From NCBI GenBank assembly GCA_903896585.1, contig CAITYI010000310.1, forward strand, positions 1-12,431: a stretch of DNA of 12,431 nt, given 5' to 3'. The first letter of the stretch is position 1, and every line of letters starts with the position of its first letter. A program made the position numbers and the translations under genes. Source of the DNA: an uncultured bacterium. GTDB lineage: Bacteria; Actinomycetota; Actinomycetes; S36-B12. The notes under the pieces were generated by a model, which saw nothing but the letters and a program-made list of their open reading frames with translations, searched no databases and had not been told where the DNA came from. Below are positions 1 to 5,980 of this stretch, piece after piece.

Positions 1-1
1 C

Positions 2-559
2 AAGCAAGTTGACTATTCGCGGTTGCGCGCCATGGGTGGTCAGTACCTGCCATTTGGTTCCATCACTCGAGATGCCCTCGAAGCCACCTTGCTGCAACTG
101 CAGTGTGGATACACCCAAGGGGACCTCGACGCGGTAATGCTTGGCTATCTCGACAGCGTGGCATTCCCCGATACCCGGCCATTTCTCGCTCAACTAGATA
201 TTCCTTGGTCAATTCTCACCAATGGGGATCGAGGATTTATTCGACCGATCTTGGATCATGCGGAGATTGACTGCCCGGATACAAATCTTTTGACATCTGA
301 TCAAGTGGAAACTTTCAAAGTTGATCCGAAGATGTACGAATTGGCATGGTCTTGGGCCCAGCAATCGGGCTCCTCCACCAAGTCGGAAGTAATTTTCATT
401 TCTGCAAATCAATGGGATGCCATTGCTGCAACCTGGTTCGGATTCACCACCTGCTGGGTTAATCGAAACAGCCAGGCCCCCGAGATGCTTGGCTCACGTC
501 CACTTGTGGAAGTTTCGAGTCTTTCAGAAATTTTCACCGCAGTGGATCTTGACTCGTGA
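2..559 (+). CDS. HAD-superfamily hydrolase, haloacid dehalogenase type II-like (5' partial)
   Basis: The reading frame is open to the left edge, so the N-terminus, including the nucleophile aspartate of HAD motif I, lies outside the window. What remains resembles the type II L-2-haloacid dehalogenase branch: a YSRLR segment near base 14 that matches the family's cap-side region, motif II as ILTNGD (Thr-Asn at bases 218-223), the motif III lysine in FKVDP (base 317), and motif IV as SANQWD with its acidic residue at bases 416-418, matching the family's SSNxxD. These enzymes hydrolyse carbon-halogen or phosphate-ester bonds in the cytoplasm through an aspartyl intermediate. The true substrate cannot be told from this, and many such proteins are not dehalogenases. 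The stop overlaps the next start by four bases (GTGA), so the exporter downstream is probably translationally coupled. Family call is firm; function is open. Confidence 0.85.
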   Translation, partial: KQVDYSRLRAMGGQYLPFGSITRDALEATLLQLQCGYTQGDLDAVMLGYLDSVAFPDTRPFLAQLDIPWSILTNGDRGFIRPILDHAEIDCPDTNLLTSDQVETFKVDPKMYELAWSWAQQSGSSTKSEVIFISANQWDAIAATWFGFTTCWVNRNSQAPEMLGSRPLVEVSSLSEIFTAVDLDS

Positions 560-1179
560 TTGAAGCTATTGTCACGGGTTTCGCCTTGGGCTTTGGTTCT
601 GGAGTGGCACCCGGACCACTCACCGGACTCGCAATCACAACGACCATGCGGTCGGGAATTGGTGCCGGGCTTCGAATTGCTATTGCTCCGCTGATTTCAG
701 ATTCCATCATTATTGCGCTGTCACTCACCGCTATTTCCCAGTTGCCGCAAAGCGTAATTAGTATTTTAGGAATTATTGGGGCAGTTGTAGTGGCATTATT
801 TGGGATTGAAATTTTGATATCCGCCCGCAAAGCCCAAGCGCCTTCTGCAGGAGCGGTAAAAGTTCCGCATCGACTAGACCGACTGCCGGTTACGTTTCAA
901 GGCGCCGCCATCAACCTTTTAAACCCGGCGCCATGGATATTCTGGGTGACAGCTGGTTCAACTTTGCTTGTAGGTTTGTGGCGTGAGAGTCCCATTACGG
1001 CTATCGCTTTTATCGTGGTTTTTTATATCTCACTTGTTGCCGTGAAGGTTGCGATCGTCATTGGTTTGGCAGCCACTCGACACAAAATGAACACTCGAAC
1101 GTACCGGGGAATATTACTTGGCTCCGGAGTACTTCTTCTTATTGCGGCTGCACTTCTATTGATCACCCACGTGTTGTGA
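556..1179 (+). CDS. LysE/RhtB-family amino-acid or metabolite exporter
   Basis: This 207-residue hydrophobic protein has the LysE-family signature: an N-terminal helix followed by PGP (residues 19-21), an aspartate in the second helix region (D49), and an asparagine-proline motif (NLLNPAPW, residues 120-127) opening the fourth helix. About six membrane segments are visible, near residues 4-24, 42-62, 68-90, 118-140, 147-172 and 184-204. Members export basic or neutral amino acids, homoserine lactone or other small metabolites across the inner membrane by proton-driven transport; the substrate here is unknown. The GTG start overlaps the upstream hydrolase stop by four bases and has neither a good Shine-Dalgarno nor a TANNNT box at -12, which supports coupled translation within one operon. 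The length is normal for the family. Confidence 0.9.
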   Translation: MIEAIVTGFALGFGSGVAPGPLTGLAITTTMRSGIGAGLRIAIAPLISDSIIIALSLTAISQLPQSVISILGIIGAVVVALFGIEILISARKAQAPSAGAVKVPHRLDRLPVTFQGAAINLLNPAPWIFWVTAGSTLLVGLWRESPITAIAFIVVFYISLVAVKVAIVIGLAATRHKMNTRTYRGILLGSGVLLLIAAALLLITHVL

Positions 1180-1187
1180 TCGGGAAC

Positions 1188-1193
1188 TACACT
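1188..1193 (+). promoter_or_regulatory. Putative -10 box (TACACT) for a leaderless aldo/keto reductase mRNA
   Basis: TACACT fits TANNNT and ends six bases before the ATG at 1200, the spacing at which transcription would begin at or next to the start codon. The same layout recurs at six other starts in the window. No clear -35 box is seen at 16-19 bases; a TTGATC at 1159-1164 is too far upstream. The element favours ATG 1200 over the GTG at 1176. Confidence 0.5.
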
Positions 1194-1199
1194 TCAGAC

Positions 1200-2039
1200 A
1201 TGCCTCGACTGGTAATCGGTACCGCCCAATGGGGATTGGACTACGGCCTCACGAATAAGGCGGGGCAACTCTCAGATTCCGCCATCGAGCAAATTCTTGC
1301 AGGCATGAATGAATTTCAAATTCACGACCTTGACACCGCAGCGGCGTACGGCAACGCCGAATCAAGGATCGCAAAATTTGCCTCACCGAGTATCCGGATT
1401 CACACCAAAGTCTCCGGCAAAGATCCTGGAAATACGGCAATCATTCACCGAATCACCGACTCCCTGAATGCACTGAAACGCGATTCACTTGATGGCGTCT
1501 TGATTCATGATTGGTATGCACTTGCTGCAGCAGAAAGAGAGTCAGCAGTTATTCAACTTGAACAGGCTCAAGCGGATTCATTAACTCAAAAGATTGGTAT
1601 TTCGATTTACGCTGTTACAGAATTGCTTCCTGCCCAGCAACTCTTCAATGGGACATTCACCGCCCAGATCCCCCTTAATATTTTGGATCAGCGATTTGTT
1701 GCCCCACACGAAAGTTTTCCATCAGTCGAATTTCAAGCCCGTTCCATCTTTTTGCAGGGACTACTCCTCAAGCGCACGGGTGAGTTCAAAGAACATACCG
1801 ACCTACTGCAAGTTGAAAAGTTCAGTCAGGACAATGACTTGTCACCGCTTGACACAAATCTCATATTCATTTCGCAACAGGAATGGCTGGATTCGGTGAT
1901 CCTTGCTCCCACCAGCATCACCGAATTACAGGAGCTGTGCCAGGCTTGGGATAACTCTCGCTCAAACCCACTGTCCCTTGATTTCGATCGATTGCAATCA
2001 AAGGATACCCGACTCATTGATCCACGTACATGGAGTTAG
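1200..2039 (+). CDS. Aldo/keto reductase family oxidoreductase
   Basis: The 279-residue product begins with the AKR signature (LVIGTAQWGLDYG) and keeps the catalytic tetrad: D45, Y50 (DTAAAYG), K70 (HTKVS) and H103 (VLIHDW). It is a cytoplasmic NAD(P)H-dependent reductase with a TIM-barrel fold. This short GTAQxGLDYG subfamily often occurs in surface-sugar and nonulosonic-acid gene clusters, and a NeuB-like gene lies 0.7 kb downstream, so a sugar-nucleotide or sugar-aldehyde substrate is a reasonable inference but unproven. A GTG at 1176 would overlap the exporter stop by four bases and add eight residues. I prefer ATG 1200 because the family signature normally starts right after the initiator and because TACACT sits exactly six bases upstream. 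The gene may thus be transcribed both from upstream and on its own. Substrate is unknown. Confidence 0.88.
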   Translation: MPRLVIGTAQWGLDYGLTNKAGQLSDSAIEQILAGMNEFQIHDLDTAAAYGNAESRIAKFASPSIRIHTKVSGKDPGNTAIIHRITDSLNALKRDSLDGVLIHDWYALAAAERESAVIQLEQAQADSLTQKIGISIYAVTELLPAQQLFNGTFTAQIPLNILDQRFVAPHESFPSVEFQARSIFLQGLLLKRTGEFKEHTDLLQVEKFSQDNDLSPLDTNLIFISQQEWLDSVILAPTSITELQELCQAWDNSRSNPLSLDFDRLQSKDTRLIDPRTWS

Positions 2040-2053
2040 CGGCTGGCCCCCAA

Positions 2054-2075
2054 GGGCGTAGAGAGCCAGACGCCC
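2054..2075. terminator. Possible bidirectional hairpin between convergent genes
   Basis: GGGCGT (2054-2059) and ACGCCC (2070-2075) form a six-base-pair, GC-rich stem with a ten-base loop in the 42-base gap between the converging reductase and M23 genes. A competing stem, CTGGC (2043-2047) with GCCAG (2065-2069), overlaps it. Neither strand has a T-run after it, so it is not a classic intrinsic terminator. Position is its best support. Confidence 0.3.
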
Positions 2076-2081
2076 AATCGC

Positions 2082-2648
2082 CTAGATTCCTTTGCAGATT
2101 CTGCGCAAAAGTTTGATGGGATTAATTGCATCGGATTCTCCACCACTGCGCCAATACTCGAAATGCAAATGAACCTGGCCCGGCGATCCCGTGTCTCCCA
2201 TCCGACCGATTACCTGCCCGCTCTTGACCCGCTGGCCCGACTTAATGAGCACGCTGTCCAAGTGCCCGTAGTAATACATTGAGCCGCTTTTACCGCGCAG
2301 GACAATTTGAATGGAACCATTGGACTGCTTCTTGGTGCGATTGATCCGACCAGTTTCCACTGCGAAAATTGGGGTGCCACGCTTGCCACCGAGGTCCATG
2401 CCCATGTGAGAACGGCGACCTCGGTCAGCCCCCCAGCCCGAACCGACCCAAAAGTTTTTCGTGGGGCAGGCCTTGCCTCGATTCTTCTTTTTCTTCCCGG
2501 ATTCAATCCGAACTTCATTTACGGCTTTATTAACGGTTTGGGATGGCTTCTGTGATCGGGACTCTTGGGCTGCCATTGGGATCTGCCCTGCTGTTAGAAG
2601 TCCCGTCACCATCAAGAAAGTGGTGGCGATTGCTGTGGTAACGCGCAT
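2082..2648 (-). CDS. Secreted M23-family metallopeptidase (LytM/lysostaphin type)
   Basis: The 188-residue product (from ATG at 2648) has a basic-hydrophobic signal peptide over about residues 1-27, ending near an AxA-like PMAAQ, then a lysine-rich linker and one M23 domain. The zinc-binding motifs are complete: HxxxD as SHMGMD (H81, D85), the GHLD segment (H129), and HxH as VHLHFE (H160, H162). It should cleave peptide cross-links in peptidoglycan, outside the membrane, during wall growth or separation. It is a minimal enzyme: no LysM, SH3b or coiled coil. Two cysteines, C61 just before the domain and C185 three residues from the C-terminus, could form a disulfide in the exported protein. 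A TTG at 2654 would add two residues, but TAACGT six bases before the ATG points to leaderless initiation at 2648. It diverges from the NeuB-like gene. Confidence 0.93.
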   Translation of the reverse strand: MRVTTAIATTFLMVTGLLTAGQIPMAAQESRSQKPSQTVNKAVNEVRIESGKKKKNRGKACPTKNFWVGSGWGADRGRRSHMGMDLGGKRGTPIFAVETGRINRTKKQSNGSIQIVLRGKSGSMYYYGHLDSVLIKSGQRVKSGQVIGRMGDTGSPGQVHLHFEYWRSGGESDAINPIKLLRRICKGI

Positions 2649-2654
2649 GGGCAA

Positions 2655-2660
2655 ACGTTA
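2655..2660 (-). promoter_or_regulatory. Putative -10 box (TAACGT) for leaderless M23 mRNA
   Basis: Read on the minus strand, TAACGT ends six bases before the ATG at 2648. There is no Shine-Dalgarno in the remaining spacer. Its last two upstream bases overlap the first copy of the 14-base tandem repeat at 2659-2686, and the -35 region would fall in the second copy, which lacks a TTGACA-like hexamer. This suggests an activator-dependent or alternative-sigma promoter. Confidence 0.5.
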
Positions 2661-2686
2661 CGGGGTGATCGCTACGGGGTGATCGC
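2659..2686. repeat. Perfect tandem repeat, two copies of a 14-base unit, in a divergent promoter region
   Basis: TACGGGGTGATCGC occurs twice head to tail (2659-2672 and 2673-2686) with no mismatch. It occupies the gap between the divergent M23 and NeuB-like genes and overlaps the putative M23 -10 box. The periodicity is a little over one helical turn. It could be a pair of binding sites for a regulator or simply a recent slippage duplication. Confidence 0.75.
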
Positions 2687-2713
2687 TCTCCCAACAAGGC
2701 GAACCTGACCCAC

Positions 2714-2719
2714 TAAGGT
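2714..2719 (+). promoter_or_regulatory. Putative -10 box (TAAGGT) or Shine-Dalgarno for the NeuB-like gene
   Basis: TAAGGT fits TANNNT and ends six bases before the GTG at 2726. The same bases contain AAGG seven bases from the start, so this could instead be a weak ribosome binding site. No TTGACA-like -35 lies 16-19 bases upstream. The two readings cannot be separated from sequence alone. Confidence 0.4.
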
Positions 2720-2725
2720 CAACCT

Positions 2726-3793
2726 GTGAGCAGTTTCACTATTGGAACCCGGAAGATTGGCCCAACCGAACCCACGTATTTTATTGCAGATATCGCGGCT
2801 AACCACGACGGAAATCTGGACCGAGCCAAGGAACTCATGACCCTCGCCAAGAGTGCCGGGGCCGAATGCGCCAAATTCCAACACTTTCGTGCCGAACACA
2901 TTGTCAGCGACCATGGATTTAAGTCTCTCGGCGGCCAGCAGTCACATCAGGCCACGTGGGATAAATCCGTTTTCGAGGTCTATCAGGACGCGAGCCTGCC
3001 GTGGGAGTGGACCGCGTCCCTCGCTGCACATGCCGAATCGATCGGGATCGAATTCATGTCAGCCCCCTACGATCTTGAAGCCGTTGAGCACCTCAATCCT
3101 TATGTCAATGCATTTAAAGTTGGTTCCGGTGATGTGAATTGGCTCGAAGAACTCAGTGCGATTGCATTGCTCGGAAAACCCGTGATTCTTGCGACCGGCG
3201 CTGCTGAGTTAACCGATGTCACCCGGGCCATGAACCTCCTCGGGGAGTTCAATATTGAGCGGGTGCTGATGCAATGCAATACAAACTACGAAGGAAGCCT
3301 CGAGAATATCCACCATGTAAATCTTCGAGTGCTCCAGCAGTACGCTGAATTATTCCCAGGAGTAACCCTCGGGCTCTCCGATCACACGCCCGGACATGTC
3401 ACCGTTTTGGGGGCCGTTGCCCTGGGTGCACGAGTCGTGGAGAAACACTTCACCGACGACACAACTCGCGTTGGTCCCGACCATGGGTTTTCCATGGATC
3501 CACACACGTGGTCGGCCATGGTGACAGACACCCGTAAATTGGAGGCCGCTCTGGGTTCCGGTGTCAAAGGTATTGAAGACAATGAACTCGAAACTATTGT
3601 TTTGCAAAGGCGTTGTGTTCGGGCGTCCCGAGATATTGCAGTGGGTGAGAAGCTCACTCGAGATGACCTCCATGTTCTCCGTCCAGCACCGCGCGATGCA
3701 GTGCCCGCCCATGAAGTCACCCAGGTAGTCGGGCACACCACCCTTCGCGCATTTCGAGCTGGGGAACACATCGCGTGGAGTGACTTGAGTTAA
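2726..3793 (+). CDS. NeuB-family nonulosonic acid (sialic-like acid) synthase with C-terminal SAF domain
   Basis: The 355-residue protein has the complete NeuB architecture: a TIM-barrel synthase domain (about residues 15-280) and a C-terminal antifreeze-like SAF domain (about 296-355). Recognisable family motifs are ANHDGN (26-30 region), AKFQHF (49-54), KVGSGD (131-136), GKPVILATG (150-158), LSDHT with metal ligand H220, EKHFTDD with metal ligand H241, and GPDHGFSMDP. The family condenses phosphoenolpyruvate with a six-carbon aminosugar to give a nine-carbon acid such as N-acetylneuraminic, legionaminic or pseudaminic acid, in the cytoplasm. Which one cannot be told here. Deviations: the usual AExGxNH is ADIAANH, and the SAF loop reads RPAPRDAVP rather than the common RPGxGI. 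No epimerase (NeuC) or CMP-transferase (NeuA) is in the window. It abuts a glycosyltransferase with no gap. Confidence 0.92.
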   Translation: MSSFTIGTRKIGPTEPTYFIADIAANHDGNLDRAKELMTLAKSAGAECAKFQHFRAEHIVSDHGFKSLGGQQSHQATWDKSVFEVYQDASLPWEWTASLAAHAESIGIEFMSAPYDLEAVEHLNPYVNAFKVGSGDVNWLEELSAIALLGKPVILATGAAELTDVTRAMNLLGEFNIERVLMQCNTNYEGSLENIHHVNLRVLQQYAELFPGVTLGLSDHTPGHVTVLGAVALGARVVEKHFTDDTTRVGPDHGFSMDPHTWSAMVTDTRKLEAALGSGVKGIEDNELETIVLQRRCVRASRDIAVGEKLTRDDLHVLRPAPRDAVPAHEVTQVVGHTTLRAFRAGEHIAWSDLS

Positions 3794-4768
3794 ATGACCG
3801 ATCAGGGGCGCGGTGAATGCGTGTACCTCAGTGATAGTTGGGGTGTACATGATCAACGCTGGTGTACTGCTTTAGAGACATTGGGATTTTCGGTGACCCG
3901 TGAGTTGACGGGCAACACACACCCGACAATTCCGATCATTACTGGACCACTTACAACCACTTCTCCACAACTGTGTGACTTGCCTAACCCGGTCATAGGT
4001 TTGTCGTGGGGATTTGATTTACATGAATTGAAAGCTTCAGGTCACACAGCGTGGTTGTCTCGGCTCGATGGAATCATTGTTGACTCCCAACCCACATGGG
4101 ATATTGCTCGAAACGCCGGTATTCCCATTGATCACATTGCCATGATCCCTTGGGGAATTGACCTTGGTCAGTTTGTGCCACACCGTGAGCAATCACGTGA
4201 TGCACGGCTACGGATTTTAACTCTCAGGGCACATGAACCCCTTTACCGTGTGGAGACGGTGATCGAGGCGGCCAAGCTTCTTGAAAATATGGGCTGTGAA
4301 AATGAATTGATTATTGGAAACACGGGATCATTAACCAACCAATTAGAAAATCTCGCCTTGGAACTTGGTTTGTCCAATGTAAGTTTTATTGGCAAAGTAG
4401 CGGAAAGTGACTTGCCGGAGTTCTTCAACAATGCAGATGTTTATGTCTCGGCCGCGCAAACAGATGGAACATCTGTCACATTGCTGCAAGCCATGAGCAT
4501 GAAAGTACCCGTGGTTGTGTCTGATTCGCCAGGTAATATCTCACTACTCAAAGCGACAGACAATACTCAAGAAGCTAACCAAGTAATTGATCGAGGGACA
4601 CTTTTCCAGACAAACAATGCAACATCACTGGCCCACGCAATTCTGAACATTAAATCGGATCAGCAGGTTATTGACCAGCAAGTGAATGCTGCGTGGGAGT
4701 ACGTTCAAACTAACGCGAATTGGAATCAGAATATCGAGCGACTACTGCCATTACTTGGAAGTCGCTAG
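3794..4768 (+). CDS. GT4-type (GT-B fold) glycosyltransferase
   Basis: The ATG follows the NeuB-like TAA with no intervening base (TAAATG), so translation is probably coupled. The 324-residue protein has a short N-terminal acceptor half and a GT4 C-terminal half: IPWGID at 118-123, a sugar-nucleotide-binding segment around RAHEPLYRVETVIEAA (145-160), SFIGKV (197-202), and the donor-site region ADVYVSAAQTDGTSVTLLQAM (214-234). The family's E-x7-E motif appears as D224-x7-Q232, so both acidic positions are altered. DGTS is common in a GT4 subgroup, but glutamine at the second position is unusual. It likely transfers a sugar, possibly linked to the nonulosonic acid made by its neighbour, onto a surface glycan or lipid carrier. 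It is shorter than most GT4 enzymes (about 350-400). Donor and acceptor are unknown. Confidence 0.87.
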   Translation: MTDQGRGECVYLSDSWGVHDQRWCTALETLGFSVTRELTGNTHPTIPIITGPLTTTSPQLCDLPNPVIGLSWGFDLHELKASGHTAWLSRLDGIIVDSQPTWDIARNAGIPIDHIAMIPWGIDLGQFVPHREQSRDARLRILTLRAHEPLYRVETVIEAAKLLENMGCENELIIGNTGSLTNQLENLALELGLSNVSFIGKVAESDLPEFFNNADVYVSAAQTDGTSVTLLQAMSMKVPVVVSDSPGNISLLKATDNTQEANQVIDRGTLFQTNNATSLAHAILNIKSDQQVIDQQVNAAWEYVQTNANWNQNIERLLPLLGSR

Positions 4769-5904
4769 AACGCATATTCTTTCACACTCGCTTGCGCAAC
4801 GGTGTCAGCAAATTCCTTCCAGCGGGGAACCGCAAAAGGGTCCACTTCAATTGTTTGGATTTTCTCAAGCGTGTATTCAAGGAAAACTTCCTCCAATAAC
4901 GACTCGTCACCAAAATTGATGCTGCCCTTACCTTGCATAATGTCTGCGGCCGGCTGTATTCCTGCATACAGGACCGGGGTACCTAACCGAATGGCCTCCA
5001 GAACTGGAATTCCATACCCTTCAATCCCAACTGACAAGAAAATATCGGCATTGTGCACGTATTCGTGCAGTGTCGAATCATCGACATTTTTTATCCACTG
5101 AACCGGTAACCCTCGAGTGATTGCATCTTCCACACAATCATTGATGGAAAAGTCGGAGGCAGATGGGCCACCAATAAACATGAGTTCAGCCGCTAAGCCT
5201 CGATGAAGCGCCCGCTCAAAAGCTGAGAGAATTTCGACCGGACGCTTGCGAGCTTCCATGGTGCCCACGCGAAGAAACTTCGGGACTGGATTCACGCTCG
5301 CATTTTTTGCGCGGGCAGCTAAGTGATCGCCCCCCGGATGTGACACAAGAGTGGGCAAATTCCCAGGGCGACGAAGCCGATCGCTGAATTCACTCCGAGA
5401 AAAATCGCTGATGGCAACAACCGTGTTGCATTTGGTCAATTGGAGAAAATACTCACTGACATTGCTTCCGGTACCCGGCTTGAATCGATAATTCTCCGGG
5501 TGAGTCATGGGTAATGCATCGAATCCAATCATGGCGGTGTGCATACATTCGGACATCATGCGGAACCGTTGGAGTACTGCAGGAAGGTAGCTCACTTCCG
5601 GTAACAGCCAGGAATCAAACATTCCGAGCAACCCGTCGAGATCTGTTTCCAGAGCTTGAAAATTCTCAATTTTTGCCTGAACCAACTGCCTTAGGTCTGT
5701 ATCCGGTTCCCGGCGCACAAAGGGAACCTCCAGCAATTCGGCAGCTTGAGAAGCGGAAAGGAGGATAAAACCACGATCTCGGGGGACCACAAACCCAGCG
5801 GAGATAGTGGCGGGCCACTGTCGGGCGAGTTGAAGCAGCACGCGCTGAATACCCGATCCATAAGGATCGCGGGCGAACTGCTCCAGATCGACGCCAACAT
5901 GCAT
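4765..5904 (-). CDS. GT4-type glycosyltransferase (group 1)
   Basis: The 379-residue product starts with VGVDLEQF and GSGIQRV (16-21), a beginning typical of GT4 mannosyl/rhamnosyl-type transferases in polysaccharide clusters. The C-terminal donor domain has VGTMEARKRP (213-222), ADIFLSVGIEGYGIPVLEA (286-304) with an intact E295-x7-E303, and GTPVLYAG. It presumably adds a hexose from a nucleotide donor during cell-surface glycan assembly, working on the cytoplasmic face. ATG 5904 is chosen over ATG 5949 because TACCGT sits six bases upstream and because this start avoids running further into the divergent gene. Its TAG and that of the converging plus-strand glycosyltransferase share the palindrome CTAG (4765-4768), so there is no separate terminator space. 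Specificity cannot be read from sequence. Confidence 0.9.
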   Translation of the reverse strand: MHVGVDLEQFARDPYGSGIQRVLLQLARQWPATISAGFVVPRDRGFILLSASQAAELLEVPFVRREPDTDLRQLVQAKIENFQALETDLDGLLGMFDSWLLPEVSYLPAVLQRFRMMSECMHTAMIGFDALPMTHPENYRFKPGTGSNVSEYFLQLTKCNTVVAISDFSRSEFSDRLRRPGNLPTLVSHPGGDHLAARAKNASVNPVPKFLRVGTMEARKRPVEILSAFERALHRGLAAELMFIGGPSASDFSINDCVEDAITRGLPVQWIKNVDDSTLHEYVHNADIFLSVGIEGYGIPVLEAIRLGTPVLYAGIQPAADIMQGKGSINFGDESLLEEVFLEYTLEKIQTIEVDPFAVPRWKEFADTVAQASVKEYAF

Positions 5905-5910
5905 GGCAGA

Positions 5911-5916
5911 ACGGTA
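5911..5916 (-). promoter_or_regulatory. Putative -10 box (TACCGT) for leaderless glycosyltransferase mRNA
   Basis: On the minus strand TACCGT ends six bases before the ATG at 5904, and there is no Shine-Dalgarno. No good -35 box lies 16-19 bases upstream. It settles the choice between the two in-frame ATGs and lies within the 76-base divergent gap shared with the AI-2E-family gene. Confidence 0.45.
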
Positions 5917-5968
5917 CCGCTTTGCCACCGAGTGCGGTGAGATCAACATAATGTGGGTGCCGGTGAAC

Positions 5969-5974
5969 TATCCT
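5969..5974 (+). promoter_or_regulatory. Putative -10 box (TATCCT) for leaderless AI-2E-family mRNA
   Basis: TATCCT ends six bases before ATG 5981. An AGGG at 5976-5979 is too close to the start to act as a Shine-Dalgarno. No clear -35 is visible. This box would drive the AI-2E-family, heliorhodopsin and small-peptide genes together. Confidence 0.5.
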
Positions 5975-5980
5975 CAGGGC

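Noticed and set aside
2655..2725. c-di-AMP (ydaO-type) riboswitch upstream of the wall peptidase, as is common in actinobacteria
   Set aside because: Only 77 bases separate the divergent starts and they hold a tandem repeat and -10 boxes; there is no room for the aptamer.
3350..3856. Long antisense frame (168 codons) opposite the NeuB-like gene and the start of the plus-strand GT4
   Set aside because: The sense frame encodes clear NeuB motifs; the antisense product shows no recognisable domain, and its start has no support. It is a codon-bias shadow.
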